Positions 1-5,514 of a stretch of DNA of 34,672 nt are shown here, one piece after another. The position numbers were made by a program, and so were the translations under genes. The stretch is from a virus. The stretch lies in IMG/VR virus record IMGVR_UViG_3300045741_000110, positions 1-34,672 of that record; one strand, given 5' to 3'. The notes under the pieces were generated by a model that was given only the letters and a program-made list of their open reading frames with translations, did not search any database and was not told where the DNA came from. Within the stretch, counting starts at the first letter, position 1. Every line of letters begins with the position of its first letter.

Positions 1-10
1 ATTCGCTCAT
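1..10 (-). CDS. Start of a leftward gene cut by the window edge
   Basis: Only the first three codons (Met-Ser-Glu) are inside the window. The ATG overlaps the TGA of the gene at 7-267 in the ATGA arrangement used throughout this operon, and a purine-rich ribosome site (GGGGGAAGG) lies just upstream. Nothing can be said about function; it shows that the leftward operon continues past the edge. Confidence 0.5.
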
Positions 11-267
11 CCTTCCCCCTTTTTACAAAACGCTTCGAGGTCGGAAAGCAGAACTATATTGCCTTCGTCAGTAATGCGATCAGTTTCTTCGTCATAATCT
101 ACAAGCATAAAACTCTTCTTCCTCGCCTCCTCCAGAAAATCCTTCTGGCCCTGGGAGTAGGCATATTCTGCAAGCTCTAAGGTTCCGTAGTCAGATGGAA
201 TAGTACCTTTTCGCAAACCGATTTTAATTCGGTCACTTATAGATGCCGTAACTGCCCTACTTTTCAT
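7..267 (-). CDS. Small hypothetical phage protein, 86 aa
   Basis: I do not recognise this protein. It is soluble and mixed in charge, with no cysteine motif or membrane segment; residues 27-47 are predicted helical (LELAEYAYSQGQKDFLEEA). Its ATG overlaps the TGA of the upstream gene by 4 nt (ATGA), so the two are probably translationally coupled. It belongs to the leftward early operon headed by the recombinase at 2065-3009. Small accessory proteins of this kind are common in early phage operons; its role is unknown. Confidence 0.75.
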   Translation of the reverse strand: MKSRAVTASISDRIKIGLRKGTIPSDYGTLELAEYAYSQGQKDFLEEARKKSFMLVDYDEETDRITDEGNIVLLSDLEAFCKKGEG

Positions 268-512
268 TTTGGATCCTTTTTATCTTGCTTCCAGTAAGCA
301 AATAGCGCTTCATCTGTAATCATTTTACTAATTGTCCAGTGATCGGTTATGTAATGCAGCATACTCTTAGCTCCCTTATCTCTCGCTTTCCCTACCTGCT
401 CTTCAAGCTCGGCGATACGGGATTTATATGGTCCTATTAGCTCAGCTTCTAGCGATTCTTGGTAAGATTCGGCAAAATCTTTAGCGTACTTTCTTATGTC
501 TTCATCTTTCAT
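264..512 (-). CDS. Hypothetical early protein, C-terminal paralogue of the 1808-2068 product
   Basis: An 82-aa protein with a charged, coiled-coil-like N-terminal half and a compact C-terminal module beginning near residue 47 (GAKSMLHYITDHW, then ITDEALFAYW). The same module ends the protein encoded at 1808-2068, with 18 of 31 positions identical, so the two genes share a duplicated domain joined to different N-termini. It is coupled by ATGA overlaps to the genes on both sides in the leftward early operon. Function is unknown; the conserved HW...ITDE.LF.YW pattern suggests a small binding domain. Confidence 0.8.
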   Translation of the reverse strand: MKDEDIRKYAKDFAESYQESLEAELIGPYKSRIAELEEQVGKARDKGAKSMLHYITDHWTISKMITDEALFAYWKQDKKDPK

Positions 513-700
513 TTGATTGTTATCCCTTTAGCTTTTCGATATTGCTTAGTTCTTAGCTTCGCTCTCCACATCCTAAATTCTGGTTTACCTTTTGCAATTC
601 TAAATTCCATCTTGTGAACTAGGCCGCAATCACAACAAGCAGCATGAAAGATCTTACTCGGCCTTACCCACTCGCCAGGTTTAAAGTCTGTATATTTCAT
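509..700 (-). CDS. Small basic protein with a cysteine cluster, possibly metal-binding
   Basis: A 63-aa protein containing a CCDCG cluster (about residues 22-26) followed by a strongly basic C-terminus (RAKLRTKQYRKAKG). I place the start at the ATG at 700, preceded by a GAGGTG ribosome site 5 nt away, rather than at a GTG at 712 that overlaps this site. Only one cysteine cluster is present plus nearby histidines, so a full zinc finger is unproven. The basic tail suggests nucleic-acid binding. It lies in the leftward early operon with ATGA coupling downstream. Confidence 0.75.
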   Translation of the reverse strand: MKYTDFKPGEWVRPSKIFHAACCDCGLVHKMEFRIAKGKPEFRMWRAKLRTKQYRKAKGITIK

Positions 701-701
701 C

Positions 702-1139
702 TCACACCTCACTTTTCGGCGGCGAGATTTCGGAAGGAGGTTCTGGTAGTGGTTGCCAGTGGGTAACTAACTTGCGCATTTCTGTATCTCTAAAATACCA
801 GCCTTCAACTAAGAATCCGTGTTCAGGAACAAAACAAGCTACGAACCGTTCAGGTAATTCCATCCAGGGGTATGGTTCTCCATTCTTCTCGATCCATTGG
901 TTATAGCTCTTAGGACTAATGCCGTAAGCTAGGATGCTATTAGGCGAGATGCCCCGCTTTTCTTCTGTTGGCATCCTCTCACTACACTTTATCCACTCAA
1001 TCTTAGGGGCAGAGGCGCGACCTGCTAAAAATGCTTTAATATAACGTTGCCTTAATCCTTCTCCATAGAAGCTGCTAAGTGTGGTCATATTACTATCGAC
1101 CCACTCTTCCGCAACTTTCAGATCTGATTCGTTAGTCAT
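702..1139 (-). CDS. DUF551-like early phage protein
   Basis: A 145-aa protein whose core (residues about 48-138) reads as a DUF551 domain: it opens with WIKCSERMP and closes with VTHWQPLPEPP, the hallmarks of this short domain of phages and prophages. The N-terminal 45 residues are a helical extension (YIKAFLAGRAS) also typical of these proteins. The biochemical role of DUF551 is not known. The ATG at 1139 has an AAGGATG ribosome site. The 117 bp upstream hold no convincing gene, only a short hairpin (CCTC-GTAA-GAGG near 1237-1248) and an 18-codon reading frame at 1157-1213. Confidence 0.8.
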   Translation of the reverse strand: MTNESDLKVAEEWVDSNMTTLSSFYGEGLRQRYIKAFLAGRASAPKIEWIKCSERMPTEEKRGISPNSILAYGISPKSYNQWIEKNGEPYPWMELPERFVACFVPEHGFLVEGWYFRDTEMRKLVTHWQPLPEPPSEISPPKSEV

Positions 1140-1256
1140 AATTCATCCTTTATAGGCTACGCATCCGGTAACTCAGCACGCCTAATACATCTGGAGACTA
1201 AGTAGACTTGCATCCGAATACGTAACCCATAGAGCCCCTCGTAAGAGGCTATAGCG

Positions 1257-1631
1257 TTATATATTTGGTGAATCGTCTTCTTCATCTGGTGATGGCGTAG
1301 GCAAGTCACTCTCGTCTATATCGTTAAAGTCTGGCTCTTTTTGTGCGTGGGCCTCAGCTATGATTTTATTCTCAATCGGTGCCGCGTATTTAAGCGCCTT
1401 AGATTTCTCATCTAGCCACATAATCGCTTGAGGCACTAAGATAAGAAGTACAGCTAGGTCTTGCGCCCACCACTTGAAATAAGGAATCCATTGCTTCTTC
1501 TCTTTGCTGTAAAAGCTCTTAGCAAGTTGAAAGGAGTACATACCGGGCTTACCTTCCATTTCCCAGCACGAGAGATTAACGCTAGGATTAACCTTACTCT
1601 TCCACTGCATCACAGGTCTATTTTTTGCCAC
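1257..1631 (-). CDS. Hypothetical protein with a single beta-rich domain, 124 aa
   Basis: The central part (VNPSVNLSCWEMEGKPGMYSF..., about residues 13-60) matches a pattern I associate with small uncharacterised proteins of the form 'aIWeNe...fysvtlaRsYkd.dGeWk...dDL..L..l...A..wi'. Function is unknown; the beta-strand-rich fold could bind nucleic acid, but that is only a guess. The C-terminal 45 residues are acidic and disordered. I chose the GTG at 1631, which has GGAGG 6 nt upstream; a TTG at 1643 would overlap that site. It overlaps the upstream gene by 14 nt. Confidence 0.75.
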   Translation of the reverse strand: MAKNRPVMQWKSKVNPSVNLSCWEMEGKPGMYSFQLAKSFYSKEKKQWIPYFKWWAQDLAVLLILVPQAIMWLDEKSKALKYAAPIENKIIAEAHAQKEPDFNDIDESDLPTPSPDEEDDSPNI

Positions 1632-1851
1632 TCTTGCCTCCAAAATTAAATTCCATTTGAGCTAATCTATCTTTGCGGTTTACCAATACGGTCATCTTCT
1701 TCTTTAACTTCTCTAAGTCACGCTTTAGAAATCTAATCTCAGTGTAAGAGTCGCACTCTAGCAGCTTAGATTCGGTTTCTTTTGTAGTGGCGCTTAAGCC
1801 TAATATCTCAGCTTGAACGCTTGCTATGGTGGCTTTTTGCTTCATAGTCAT
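1618..1851 (-). CDS. Small coiled-coil protein
   Basis: A 77-aa, lysine- and leucine-rich protein predicted to be almost entirely helical and coiled coil (residues about 8-65, including LKRDLEKLKKKMTVLVNRKDRL), ending in a short basic tail (GGKSGKK). No family is recognised. It lies between the cysteine-rich/paralogue gene and the beta-domain protein in the leftward early operon and overlaps both neighbours slightly. The start may be either ATG at 1851 or the one two codons later at 1845; neither has a strong ribosome site, so coupling to the upstream gene is likely. Confidence 0.7.
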   Translation of the reverse strand: MTMKQKATIASVQAEILGLSATTKETESKLLECDSYTEIRFLKRDLEKLKKKMTVLVNRKDRLAQMEFNFGGKSGKK

Positions 1852-2068
1852 CTACCCAGTAATTAAAAAGTTCCTCATCCGTTATGATTTTTTGAATCGC
1901 CCAGTGAGAGGAGGTATAATTTAACATATCTTTACCCCCTCTCTTAAACGCCTCCTCTTCGATTAAGTCCTGCTCTATTTGAGCGTTTTGTAATTGCTCA
2001 AACTGCTCGCGCTCTAATGCTGTGCAGTCGCAGTTAGCAGTTTTCTTATCGCAAATTGGGCATGTCAT
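1808..2068 (-). CDS. Zinc-ribbon-like protein sharing a C-terminal module with the 264-512 product
   Basis: An 86-aa protein starting with four cysteines arranged CPICDKKTANCDC, a likely metal-binding knuckle, followed by an acidic helix and the module GGKDMLNYTSSHW...ITDEELFNYW. That last module is a duplicate of the C-terminus of the protein at 264-512 (18 of 31 identical). GGAGG lies 7 nt upstream of the ATG, and the start overlaps the stop of bet as ATGA. Function is unknown; the finger could bind nucleic acid or protein. It is next to the recombinase gene, so an accessory role in recombination is possible but unproven. Confidence 0.8.
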   Translation of the reverse strand: MTCPICDKKTANCDCTALEREQFEQLQNAQIEQDLIEEEAFKRGGKDMLNYTSSHWAIQKIITDEELFNYWVDDYEAKSHHSKRSS

Positions 2069-3009
2069 CGCATACCCTCCGGTAATTCATCAGAATCTAT
2101 ACCCGGCGCTGGCTCGTCTTTAAGTAAGTACATAGCAGCATCGGGTATTAGCCTCTCTGAGTAGATATATTTCTTATCTTTGATAGCTCCGTACTTCTTA
2201 ACGGCATCATTCCAGAAAGCTTCCTTCTCACCTTCGTTTAAGTCTCTGGCGATTGCTTCTTTATCGTATTTATACTTGTGTACTGGGAGCCTCTTAGGAG
2301 CTTGAGTAACCTTTTTAATAACCTCTGGCGCTTTAACATCTGCTGGTGCTTTTGGAGGTTCTGAAACATTCTTAGGTTCCTCAAGTTTTTTAGGTTCTGC
2401 TTTTGGCGTTACGTTCTCTACTAGCTCAAACTCTTTGGGCATCTCTTCTGCTGTGTATAGACCGCCCATCTGCTGAGGGAAGGCTTTTCTATGGCCCACC
2501 GATTCAGCTACCTTCATAATCATTGTGCGTCTAGAGTTTTTCCACTGACCTTCGCCCTTGTCATATTCGGCACCCATCACAGCAACATGTGTGGGCCTAG
2601 AGCGGTCCTTTCTATAGACGGTACACCAAGCGCCGATATAATCTTCCTTGGGATAGCCTGGCATCTCAAGCTTACCATCTGGACCCAGTACACCCGATTC
2701 GTAGCCATCATAGGCTGGGTTATTATTAGCGATAGCAAAGAAGCCATTAACGCCGGTCATTATCTGAACCTGCCTATCTCTAGGCTTAACCTGATAGCCC
2801 TGTTTATTAACGAATCCATCTCTAGCAGGAATAACGATGCACCAGACTTCTTTTCTAAAAGGGTTAAGGCCGGAAGCTTTGCAGATTTCGATGAACATCT
2901 TAAATTCAGCATCGCTAGTGCCTTTAGCAACGGTAGCTCGAATCGTATCTAAGACTTCAGGGTTCGTTAGGTCTAAGCCGGACGTGGCTATTGGTAGGTT
3001 GTCAGTCAT
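2065..3009 (-). CDS. bet: Redbeta/Bet-family single-strand annealing recombinase
   Basis: A 314-aa protein. Residues about 12-200 match the phage recombination protein Bet (RecT/Redbeta superfamily): the helical start TNPEVLDTIRATVAKGTSDAEFKMFIEICKASGLNPF, the core RQVQIMTGVNGFFAIANNNPAYDG and the end KVAESVGHRKAFPQQMGGLYTAEEM. Such proteins coat single-stranded DNA and anneal complementary strands during phage recombination and replication. Residues about 200-250 are a proline/lysine linker, and the last 60 form an extra domain that may bind host SSB or other partners. GGAGA lies 5 nt before the ATG. Its usual exonuclease partner is not in the window and may lie further left. It heads the leftward early operon. 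Confidence 0.93.
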   Translation of the reverse strand: MTDNLPIATSGLDLTNPEVLDTIRATVAKGTSDAEFKMFIEICKASGLNPFRKEVWCIVIPARDGFVNKQGYQVKPRDRQVQIMTGVNGFFAIANNNPAYDGYESGVLGPDGKLEMPGYPKEDYIGAWCTVYRKDRSRPTHVAVMGAEYDKGEGQWKNSRRTMIMKVAESVGHRKAFPQQMGGLYTAEEMPKEFELVENVTPKAEPKKLEEPKNVSEPPKAPADVKAPEVIKKVTQAPKRLPVHKYKYDKEAIARDLNEGEKEAFWNDAVKKYGAIKDKKYIYSERLIPDAAMYLLKDEPAPGIDSDELPEGMR

Positions 3010-3083
3010 ACTTTTCTCCAGTTAAAGTACATCTTGTAATCCAATATGATTGATGTCATATATGGGTTACCAATGTTATAACC
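3010..3083. promoter_or_regulatory. Divergent early control region with a degenerate operator copy
   Basis: This 74-bp gap separates leftward bet from rightward rusA-like. At 3061-3075 it carries TATGG-GTTAC-CAATG, a half-degenerate copy of the CATTG-GTTAN-CAATG palindrome found at 9938 and 11382. Leftward, TATGAC just past the operator could be a -10 but no good -35 is present. Rightward, TTGTAA (3034-3039) is 17 nt from CATATA (3057-3062). Both promoters are weak matches, so activation by a regulator is possible. A TATAAC lies only 1 nt from the ATG at 3084. Confidence 0.5.
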
Positions 3084-3671
3084 ATGATCTTTAAAGGTGT
3101 CAAGGAAAAATCTCTCTGCTACGTAAAAGATTACGGCACCCCTCCCAACCCCGAAATATTACGCATCGTTTTAACTGGCGAGCTAGGCCGCCTGCCATCC
3201 GTTGCTAATACTCACAGGGTATTTAGAGGTAGGGTATGCTCTTCTAAGGATACGCAAGACCGCTTAGAAGCTTTAAACGCCTCTTATATGTGGGCCGCTA
3301 AGAAGAGTTTGGGCTACCTGCCTAACTACGGCGATGAAAAGTTAGTTCTATATTTCGACTTAGGGAATCAAAACAAAAGAATGGACATCGATAACACCTT
3401 AAAGGGAGCTATCGACTGGCTAGTAGTACATGGAGGTATGAAGGACAATGACAAAGGAGTCTGGGCCATCCCAAGACCTAGTTGGTGGTACGGAGGAGGA
3501 ATCGACTTCACCGTCATCACAGTGCGTAAGTTTAAATCCGTTGGAGGTACGATTGATAGCGCGTGGAGCAAACTTAACCCAAGAGCATTTGAAAACTTTC
3601 TTACCGGAACAGGAGCTAATAGCGGAGATGATCCTAAGAGCGGTGGGAGAATCATTAAACCCAAAGGGTAG
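3084..3671 (+). CDS. RusA-like Holliday-junction resolvase
   Basis: A 195-aa protein with a RusA-type core at about residues 24-147. The diagnostic acidic motif is KRMDIDNTLKGAIDWL followed by MKDND: Asp101, Asp103, Asn104, Lys107, Asp111 and Asp121/123 correspond to the metal-binding and conserved residues of RusA, a dimeric endonuclease that resolves branched DNA. The N-terminal strand ILRIVLTGELGRLPSVANTHRVFRGRV also fits. The last 48 residues lie beyond the domain and overlap the next gene in another frame. No ribosome site precedes the ATG at 3084 and no other usual start exists, so initiation is unclear. It pairs functionally with the divergent bet gene. Confidence 0.85.
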   Translation: MIFKGVKEKSLCYVKDYGTPPNPEILRIVLTGELGRLPSVANTHRVFRGRVCSSKDTQDRLEALNASYMWAAKKSLGYLPNYGDEKLVLYFDLGNQNKRMDIDNTLKGAIDWLVVHGGMKDNDKGVWAIPRPSWWYGGGIDFTVITVRKFKSVGGTIDSAWSKLNPRAFENFLTGTGANSGDDPKSGGRIIKPKG

Positions 3672-3879
3672 CACCGTTAAGAGAGATGCTATTAAGTGGA
3701 TTCTAGATAGGTCAAAAAGACCGTTTGGTTTTGAGTGGTCAGTAGCTCAAGTCCTAGAAGACGGAAAGATAAGTAAGTTCCTAGTAGAAACCCGCAAGCT
3801 AGTCCTAGCTGGTCCTATAGGCGGTCCCAAAGAAAAGAAGGTGTTTAAGAGAGTCTGCTATCAGAAAGGTCGTTCTTAA
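3553..3879 (+). CDS. Hypothetical protein overlapping the rusA-like gene
   Basis: About 108 aa if translation starts at the TTG at 3553, which has GGAGG (3543-3547) 5 nt upstream. It overlaps the 3' end of the resolvase gene by 119 bp in the +1 frame. Alternatives are ATG 3628 (overlap 44 bp, AGGAG 12 nt away) and ATG 3448 (143 aa). The sequence from LTQEHLKTFLPEQELIAEMILRAV through KWILDRSKRPFGFEWSVAQVL looks like folded protein, so the frame is probably real. No family is recognised. A frameshift joining it to the resolvase is possible, but I see no slippery site. A new promoter begins directly after its stop. Confidence 0.55.
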   Translation: MIARGANLTQEHLKTFLPEQELIAEMILRAVGESLNPKGSTVKRDAIKWILDRSKRPFGFEWSVAQVLEDGKISKFLVETRKLVLAGPIGGPKEKKVFKRVCYQKGRS

Positions 3880-3882
3880 TAC

Positions 3883-3911
3883 TTGACATATCTCATATTA
3901 GTTACTAGTAT
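3883..3911 (+). promoter_or_regulatory. Sigma70-type promoter for the HTH gene
   Basis: A consensus -35 TTGACA (3883-3888) is separated by 17 nt from TAGTAT (3906-3911), four of six matches to the -10. It starts immediately after the stop of the upstream gene and lies 36 bp before the HTH gene at 3947, whose ribosome site is AGAGG at 3933-3937. The -10 is half of a perfect palindrome (next entry), so binding of a repressor there would block it. Confidence 0.7.
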
Positions 3912-3920
3912 ATCATACTA
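3906..3920. promoter_or_regulatory. Palindromic operator TAGTAT-ATC-ATACTA
   Basis: A perfect 6-bp inverted repeat with a 3-bp centre that includes the -10 box of the promoter at 3883. A related palindrome, CATAC-TATC-GTATG, lies at 9395-9408 in the spacer of the leftward promoter for the AAA+ operon, with a further ATCATACT at 9383-9390. This suggests that one regulator, perhaps the HTH protein encoded at 3947, controls both promoters. Confidence 0.55.
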
Positions 3921-3946
3921 TAGACATACTAAAGAGGTAACAGCAT

Positions 3947-4162
3947 ATGAGCCCCAATGATATTAAAATAAGTGAACCCGTTGACCCACTACTAAGCATC
4001 CATGAATTAGCCGAAACATTGGGAGTGCACATCGATACGATTAGAGGTTGGTATAGACGCGACCCTAATTTTCCAGTGTACAGATTTGGACATAGGACTT
4101 TGAGATTTCATCTTTTAGAAGTTAGTGAATATTTTAGAAACCATAAAAAGGAGACGTTATGA
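3947..4162 (+). CDS. AlpA/excisionase-like HTH DNA-binding protein
   Basis: A 71-aa protein with a single winged helix-turn-helix of the MerR-like excisionase group (HTH_17): LLSIHELAETLGVHIDTIRGWYRRDPNFPVYRFGHRTLRFHLLEVSEYF, residues about 16-65. Small proteins of this type are transcriptional regulators or recombination directionality factors. No integrase is visible, so a regulatory role is more likely from what can be seen. It has its own consensus-like promoter with an overlapping palindrome, fitting autoregulation. It overlaps the next gene by 4 nt (ATGA). Confidence 0.8.
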   Translation: MSPNDIKISEPVDPLLSIHELAETLGVHIDTIRGWYRRDPNFPVYRFGHRTLRFHLLEVSEYFRNHKKETL

Positions 4163-4419
4163 GTAAGCTAAAAGTATTGACCTGGGTATTAGGTGCGGCT
4201 GTTGCAATTGTTGGAGGGCATAGAGTCTATCAGTTAGGTGAAATTAAGTTTGCTGAAGCTAGGACTAAGTTTGTTATCTACGCGCTTAATCACGGTCAAG
4301 TTCCTGAATCTGTACTAGAGCAGTATGGATATCTTAATCCAGAAAACACAAGCCAGAGCTGTTTAGCTACTTGCTCGATGGTAGCTATGAATAAGCCTAC
4401 AAAGAAAATCAGGAGATAA
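4159..4419 (+). CDS. Small single-pass membrane protein
   Basis: An 86-aa protein with a hydrophobic N-terminus (residues about 5-22, VLTWVLGAAVAIVGGHRV), either a membrane anchor or an uncleaved signal; the rest is soluble with two cysteines (SCLATC) and a basic C-terminus. No family is recognised. It starts inside the stop of the HTH gene (ATGA) and also has GGAG 6 nt upstream. As a middle gene co-transcribed with a regulator it might act in superinfection exclusion or host takeover, but nothing in the sequence proves this. Confidence 0.7.
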   Translation: MSKLKVLTWVLGAAVAIVGGHRVYQLGEIKFAEARTKFVIYALNHGQVPESVLEQYGYLNPENTSQSCLATCSMVAMNKPTKKIRR

Positions 4420-4431
4420 TTTTTTACCCAC

Positions 4432-4445
4432 ATGACGCTCGTCAT
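4432..4445. repeat. Perfect palindrome ATGACG-CT-CGTCAT
   Basis: A 6-bp inverted repeat with a 2-bp centre, 12 nt after the stop of the small membrane protein and followed by ATAGATTTTTC. The short stem and the weak T run make it a poor terminator. The same ATGACG/CGTCAT arms form the outer stem of the RNA at 4498-4559, so it may be a regulator site or a relic of a duplicated stem. Confidence 0.5.
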
Positions 4446-4481
4446 AGATTTTTCAAGTAATATCTTGGCGGGCGCTTCGTG

Positions 4482-4490
4482 TGGTAGTAT
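4482..4490 (+). promoter_or_regulatory. Extended -10 promoter before the structured RNA
   Basis: TGG-TAGTAT at 4482-4490 forms an extended -10 element; no convincing -35 lies 16-18 nt upstream. The predicted start would fall near 4497, exactly at the first base of the stem described in the next entry. This agreement supports a transcript that begins with the structure. Confidence 0.45.
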
Positions 4491-4497
4491 CATCGTG

Positions 4498-4559
4498 GAT
4501 GACGGGGGCTCTGCGTAAGAAACGGAGCGCCCATGCAGTTGGGATCACTCCCCGTCATC
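4498..4559 (+). ncRNA. Candidate structured RNA leader, three-way junction
   Basis: The 62-nt segment is closed by a perfect 10-bp stem, GATGACGGGG (4498-4507) with CCCCGTCATC (4550-4559). Inside are a 6-bp hairpin GCTCTG/CGGAGC with loop CGTAAGAAA and a 4-bp hairpin CCCA/TGGG with loop TGCAGT. An alternative fold pairs GGG-GCTCTG with CGGAGC-G-CCC and GGGA with TCCC, so two exclusive structures exist. It is located 43 nt before the DUF1376 replication gene, which has no clear ribosome site of its own. I do not recognise it as a known riboswitch or ribozyme. Confidence 0.5.
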
Positions 4560-4574
4560 TTTATCAACTTCTAG
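4533..4574 (+). CDS. Possible 13-aa leader peptide inside the structured RNA
   Basis: An ATG at 4533 with GGAG (4524-4527) 5 nt upstream opens a 13-codon frame, MQLGSLPVIFINF, ending at TAG 4572-4574. Both the ribosome site and the start lie in paired segments of the RNA, so translation and folding would compete, as in attenuator or coupled leaders. The frame is short enough to occur by chance. Confidence 0.25.
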   Translation: MQLGSLPVIFINF

Positions 4575-4602
4575 GTGAATAGCTGCGAAAGTAAAAACTG
4601 CG

Positions 4603-5496
4603 ATGAGTAATGGCGACCTTCTTAAAGCACCAGCCTTTCAATTCTATCCTAAAGATTTCCTAACAGACTCAAGAGTGATGGCCATGAGCAATGAGGTCAG
4701 GGGGATGTATATAACCCTACTTTGCGTTGACTGGCTAAACGATGGTTTTTTTGAAACTGACATTTTAAAACTAGGTGGTTTTGAGTGGCGCGATCCTAGA
4801 GAAAGCGATTACGACAAAGTACTACCGGAGGATGTTGAATTTGAGCTTCAAGGGTGCTTCGTGCCCCATCCAACCAAGCTTCATCACTTAACGTCACCAC
4901 TGCTGTTAGAGGCACGCGAAAAGCAGCGATTATGGAGGGAAAAATCAGCTCTCGGAGGCAAGAAAGGTGCGGTAGTGCGTAAAGCTAGAGCAATTACTAG
5001 TAGTTACGAAAGGAAGGGTGGTAGTGAAATGGTACATACCAAACGTCAACCAAACGTCAACCAAATGCCTACTCTCCTGTCTCCTGTCTCCAGTCTTCAG
5101 TCTTCAGATCATAATTCAAATAATAAGGATTTAGGTATTAAGGTTATAGAGGGGGATGCAAGGGGGAGTAGGCTTCCGTTTTTCACAAATGAAAAAGAAA
5201 GCCCCGTTGTGTTTATGACCCAAGAGGAAAAAATAAAACTCGACACAAAGCTTGGAACCGAGTGCACTAAATTTTTAATCGGTCAGATGGAAGATTGGGC
5301 TAGAGATAATCCCAAGAGCTATAAAACCAAGAAAGACCATTATCGAACCATTATTAACATGTTTCGAATGCGTACCGCAGACGGTTCCTTATTCGGACTA
5401 CACCCAACTACAAAAGTTTATGGATTCTATGCGAACTGGGTGTTTAAGTTAAACGAAGAACGCAAAGCACCCAATTTTGGAGCAAATAAGGTTTAA
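4603..5496 (+). CDS. DUF1376 (YdaU-like) putative replication initiator
   Basis: A 297-aa protein. Residues about 9-110 match DUF1376: APAFQFYPKDFLTD, then MSNEVRGMYITLLCVDWLNDG, the signature of phage replication proteins of the YdaU/GpO-like group. Residues about 140-185 are a low-complexity linker (QPNVNQMPTLLSPVSSLQSS), and the C-terminal part (HYRTIINMF...YGFYANWVF) may contact the host helicase or loader. The linker DNA carries tandem repeats next to an AT-rich block, as in lambda O. The ATG at 4603 has no clear ribosome site but starts right before the domain. It probably loads the replisome on the phage origin. Confidence 0.8.
   Translation: MSNGDLLKAPAFQFYPKDFLTDSRVMAMSNEVRGMYITLLCVDWLNDGFFETDILKLGGFEWRDPRESDYDKVLPEDVEFELQGCFVPHPTKLHHLTSPLLLEAREKQRLWREKSALGGKKGAVVRKARAITSSYERKGGSEMVHTKRQPNVNQMPTLLSPVSSLQSSDHNSNNKDLGIKVIEGDARGSRLPFFTNEKESPVVFMTQEEKIKLDTKLGTECTKFLIGQMEDWARDNPKSYKTKKDHYRTIINMFRMRTADGSLFGLHPTTKVYGFYANWVFKLNEERKAPNFGANKV
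5038..5150. repeat. Tandem repeats plus AT-rich block inside the replication gene, candidate origin
   Basis: ACCAAACGTCA occurs twice in tandem (5038-5048 and 5049-5059) with a third partial copy from 5060. CTCCTGT is repeated at 5074-5080 and 5081-5087, and AGTCTTC at 5092-5098 and 5099-5105. Then comes an AT-rich stretch to about 5150. In lambdoid phages the origin is a set of iterons inside the gene of the initiator protein, followed by an AT-rich unwinding element; the arrangement here is the same, which is the basis for the inference. Confidence 0.55.
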
Positions 5497-5514
5497 CTAA
5501 CATTGGAGTATTTT

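Noticed and set aside
1157-1213. 18-codon leftward frame between 702-1139 and 1257-1631
   Set aside because: No ribosome site of quality and no hydrophobic or conserved feature; likely chance.
2491-2952. Rightward 153-codon frame opposite bet
   Set aside because: It lies entirely within the strongly supported bet gene, has no ribosome site and no recognisable domain.
3448-3627. Extended start at ATG 3448 for the gene overlapping the resolvase
   Set aside because: The added N-terminus is low-complexity Ser/Glu-rich sequence that mirrors the resolvase core in another frame; later starts with a ribosome site fit better, though it cannot be fully excluded.
3084-4162. Integration module based on the excisionase-like HTH gene
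   Set aside because: No tyrosine or serine integrase is seen in the window, and the HTH family also includes plain regulators.
4480-4560. tRNA or known small ribozyme (hammerhead, twister) in the structured region
   Set aside because: No T-arm consensus, anticodon arm or CCA layout is present. The hammerhead CUGANGA and GAAA cores are not found in the right positions around the stems.
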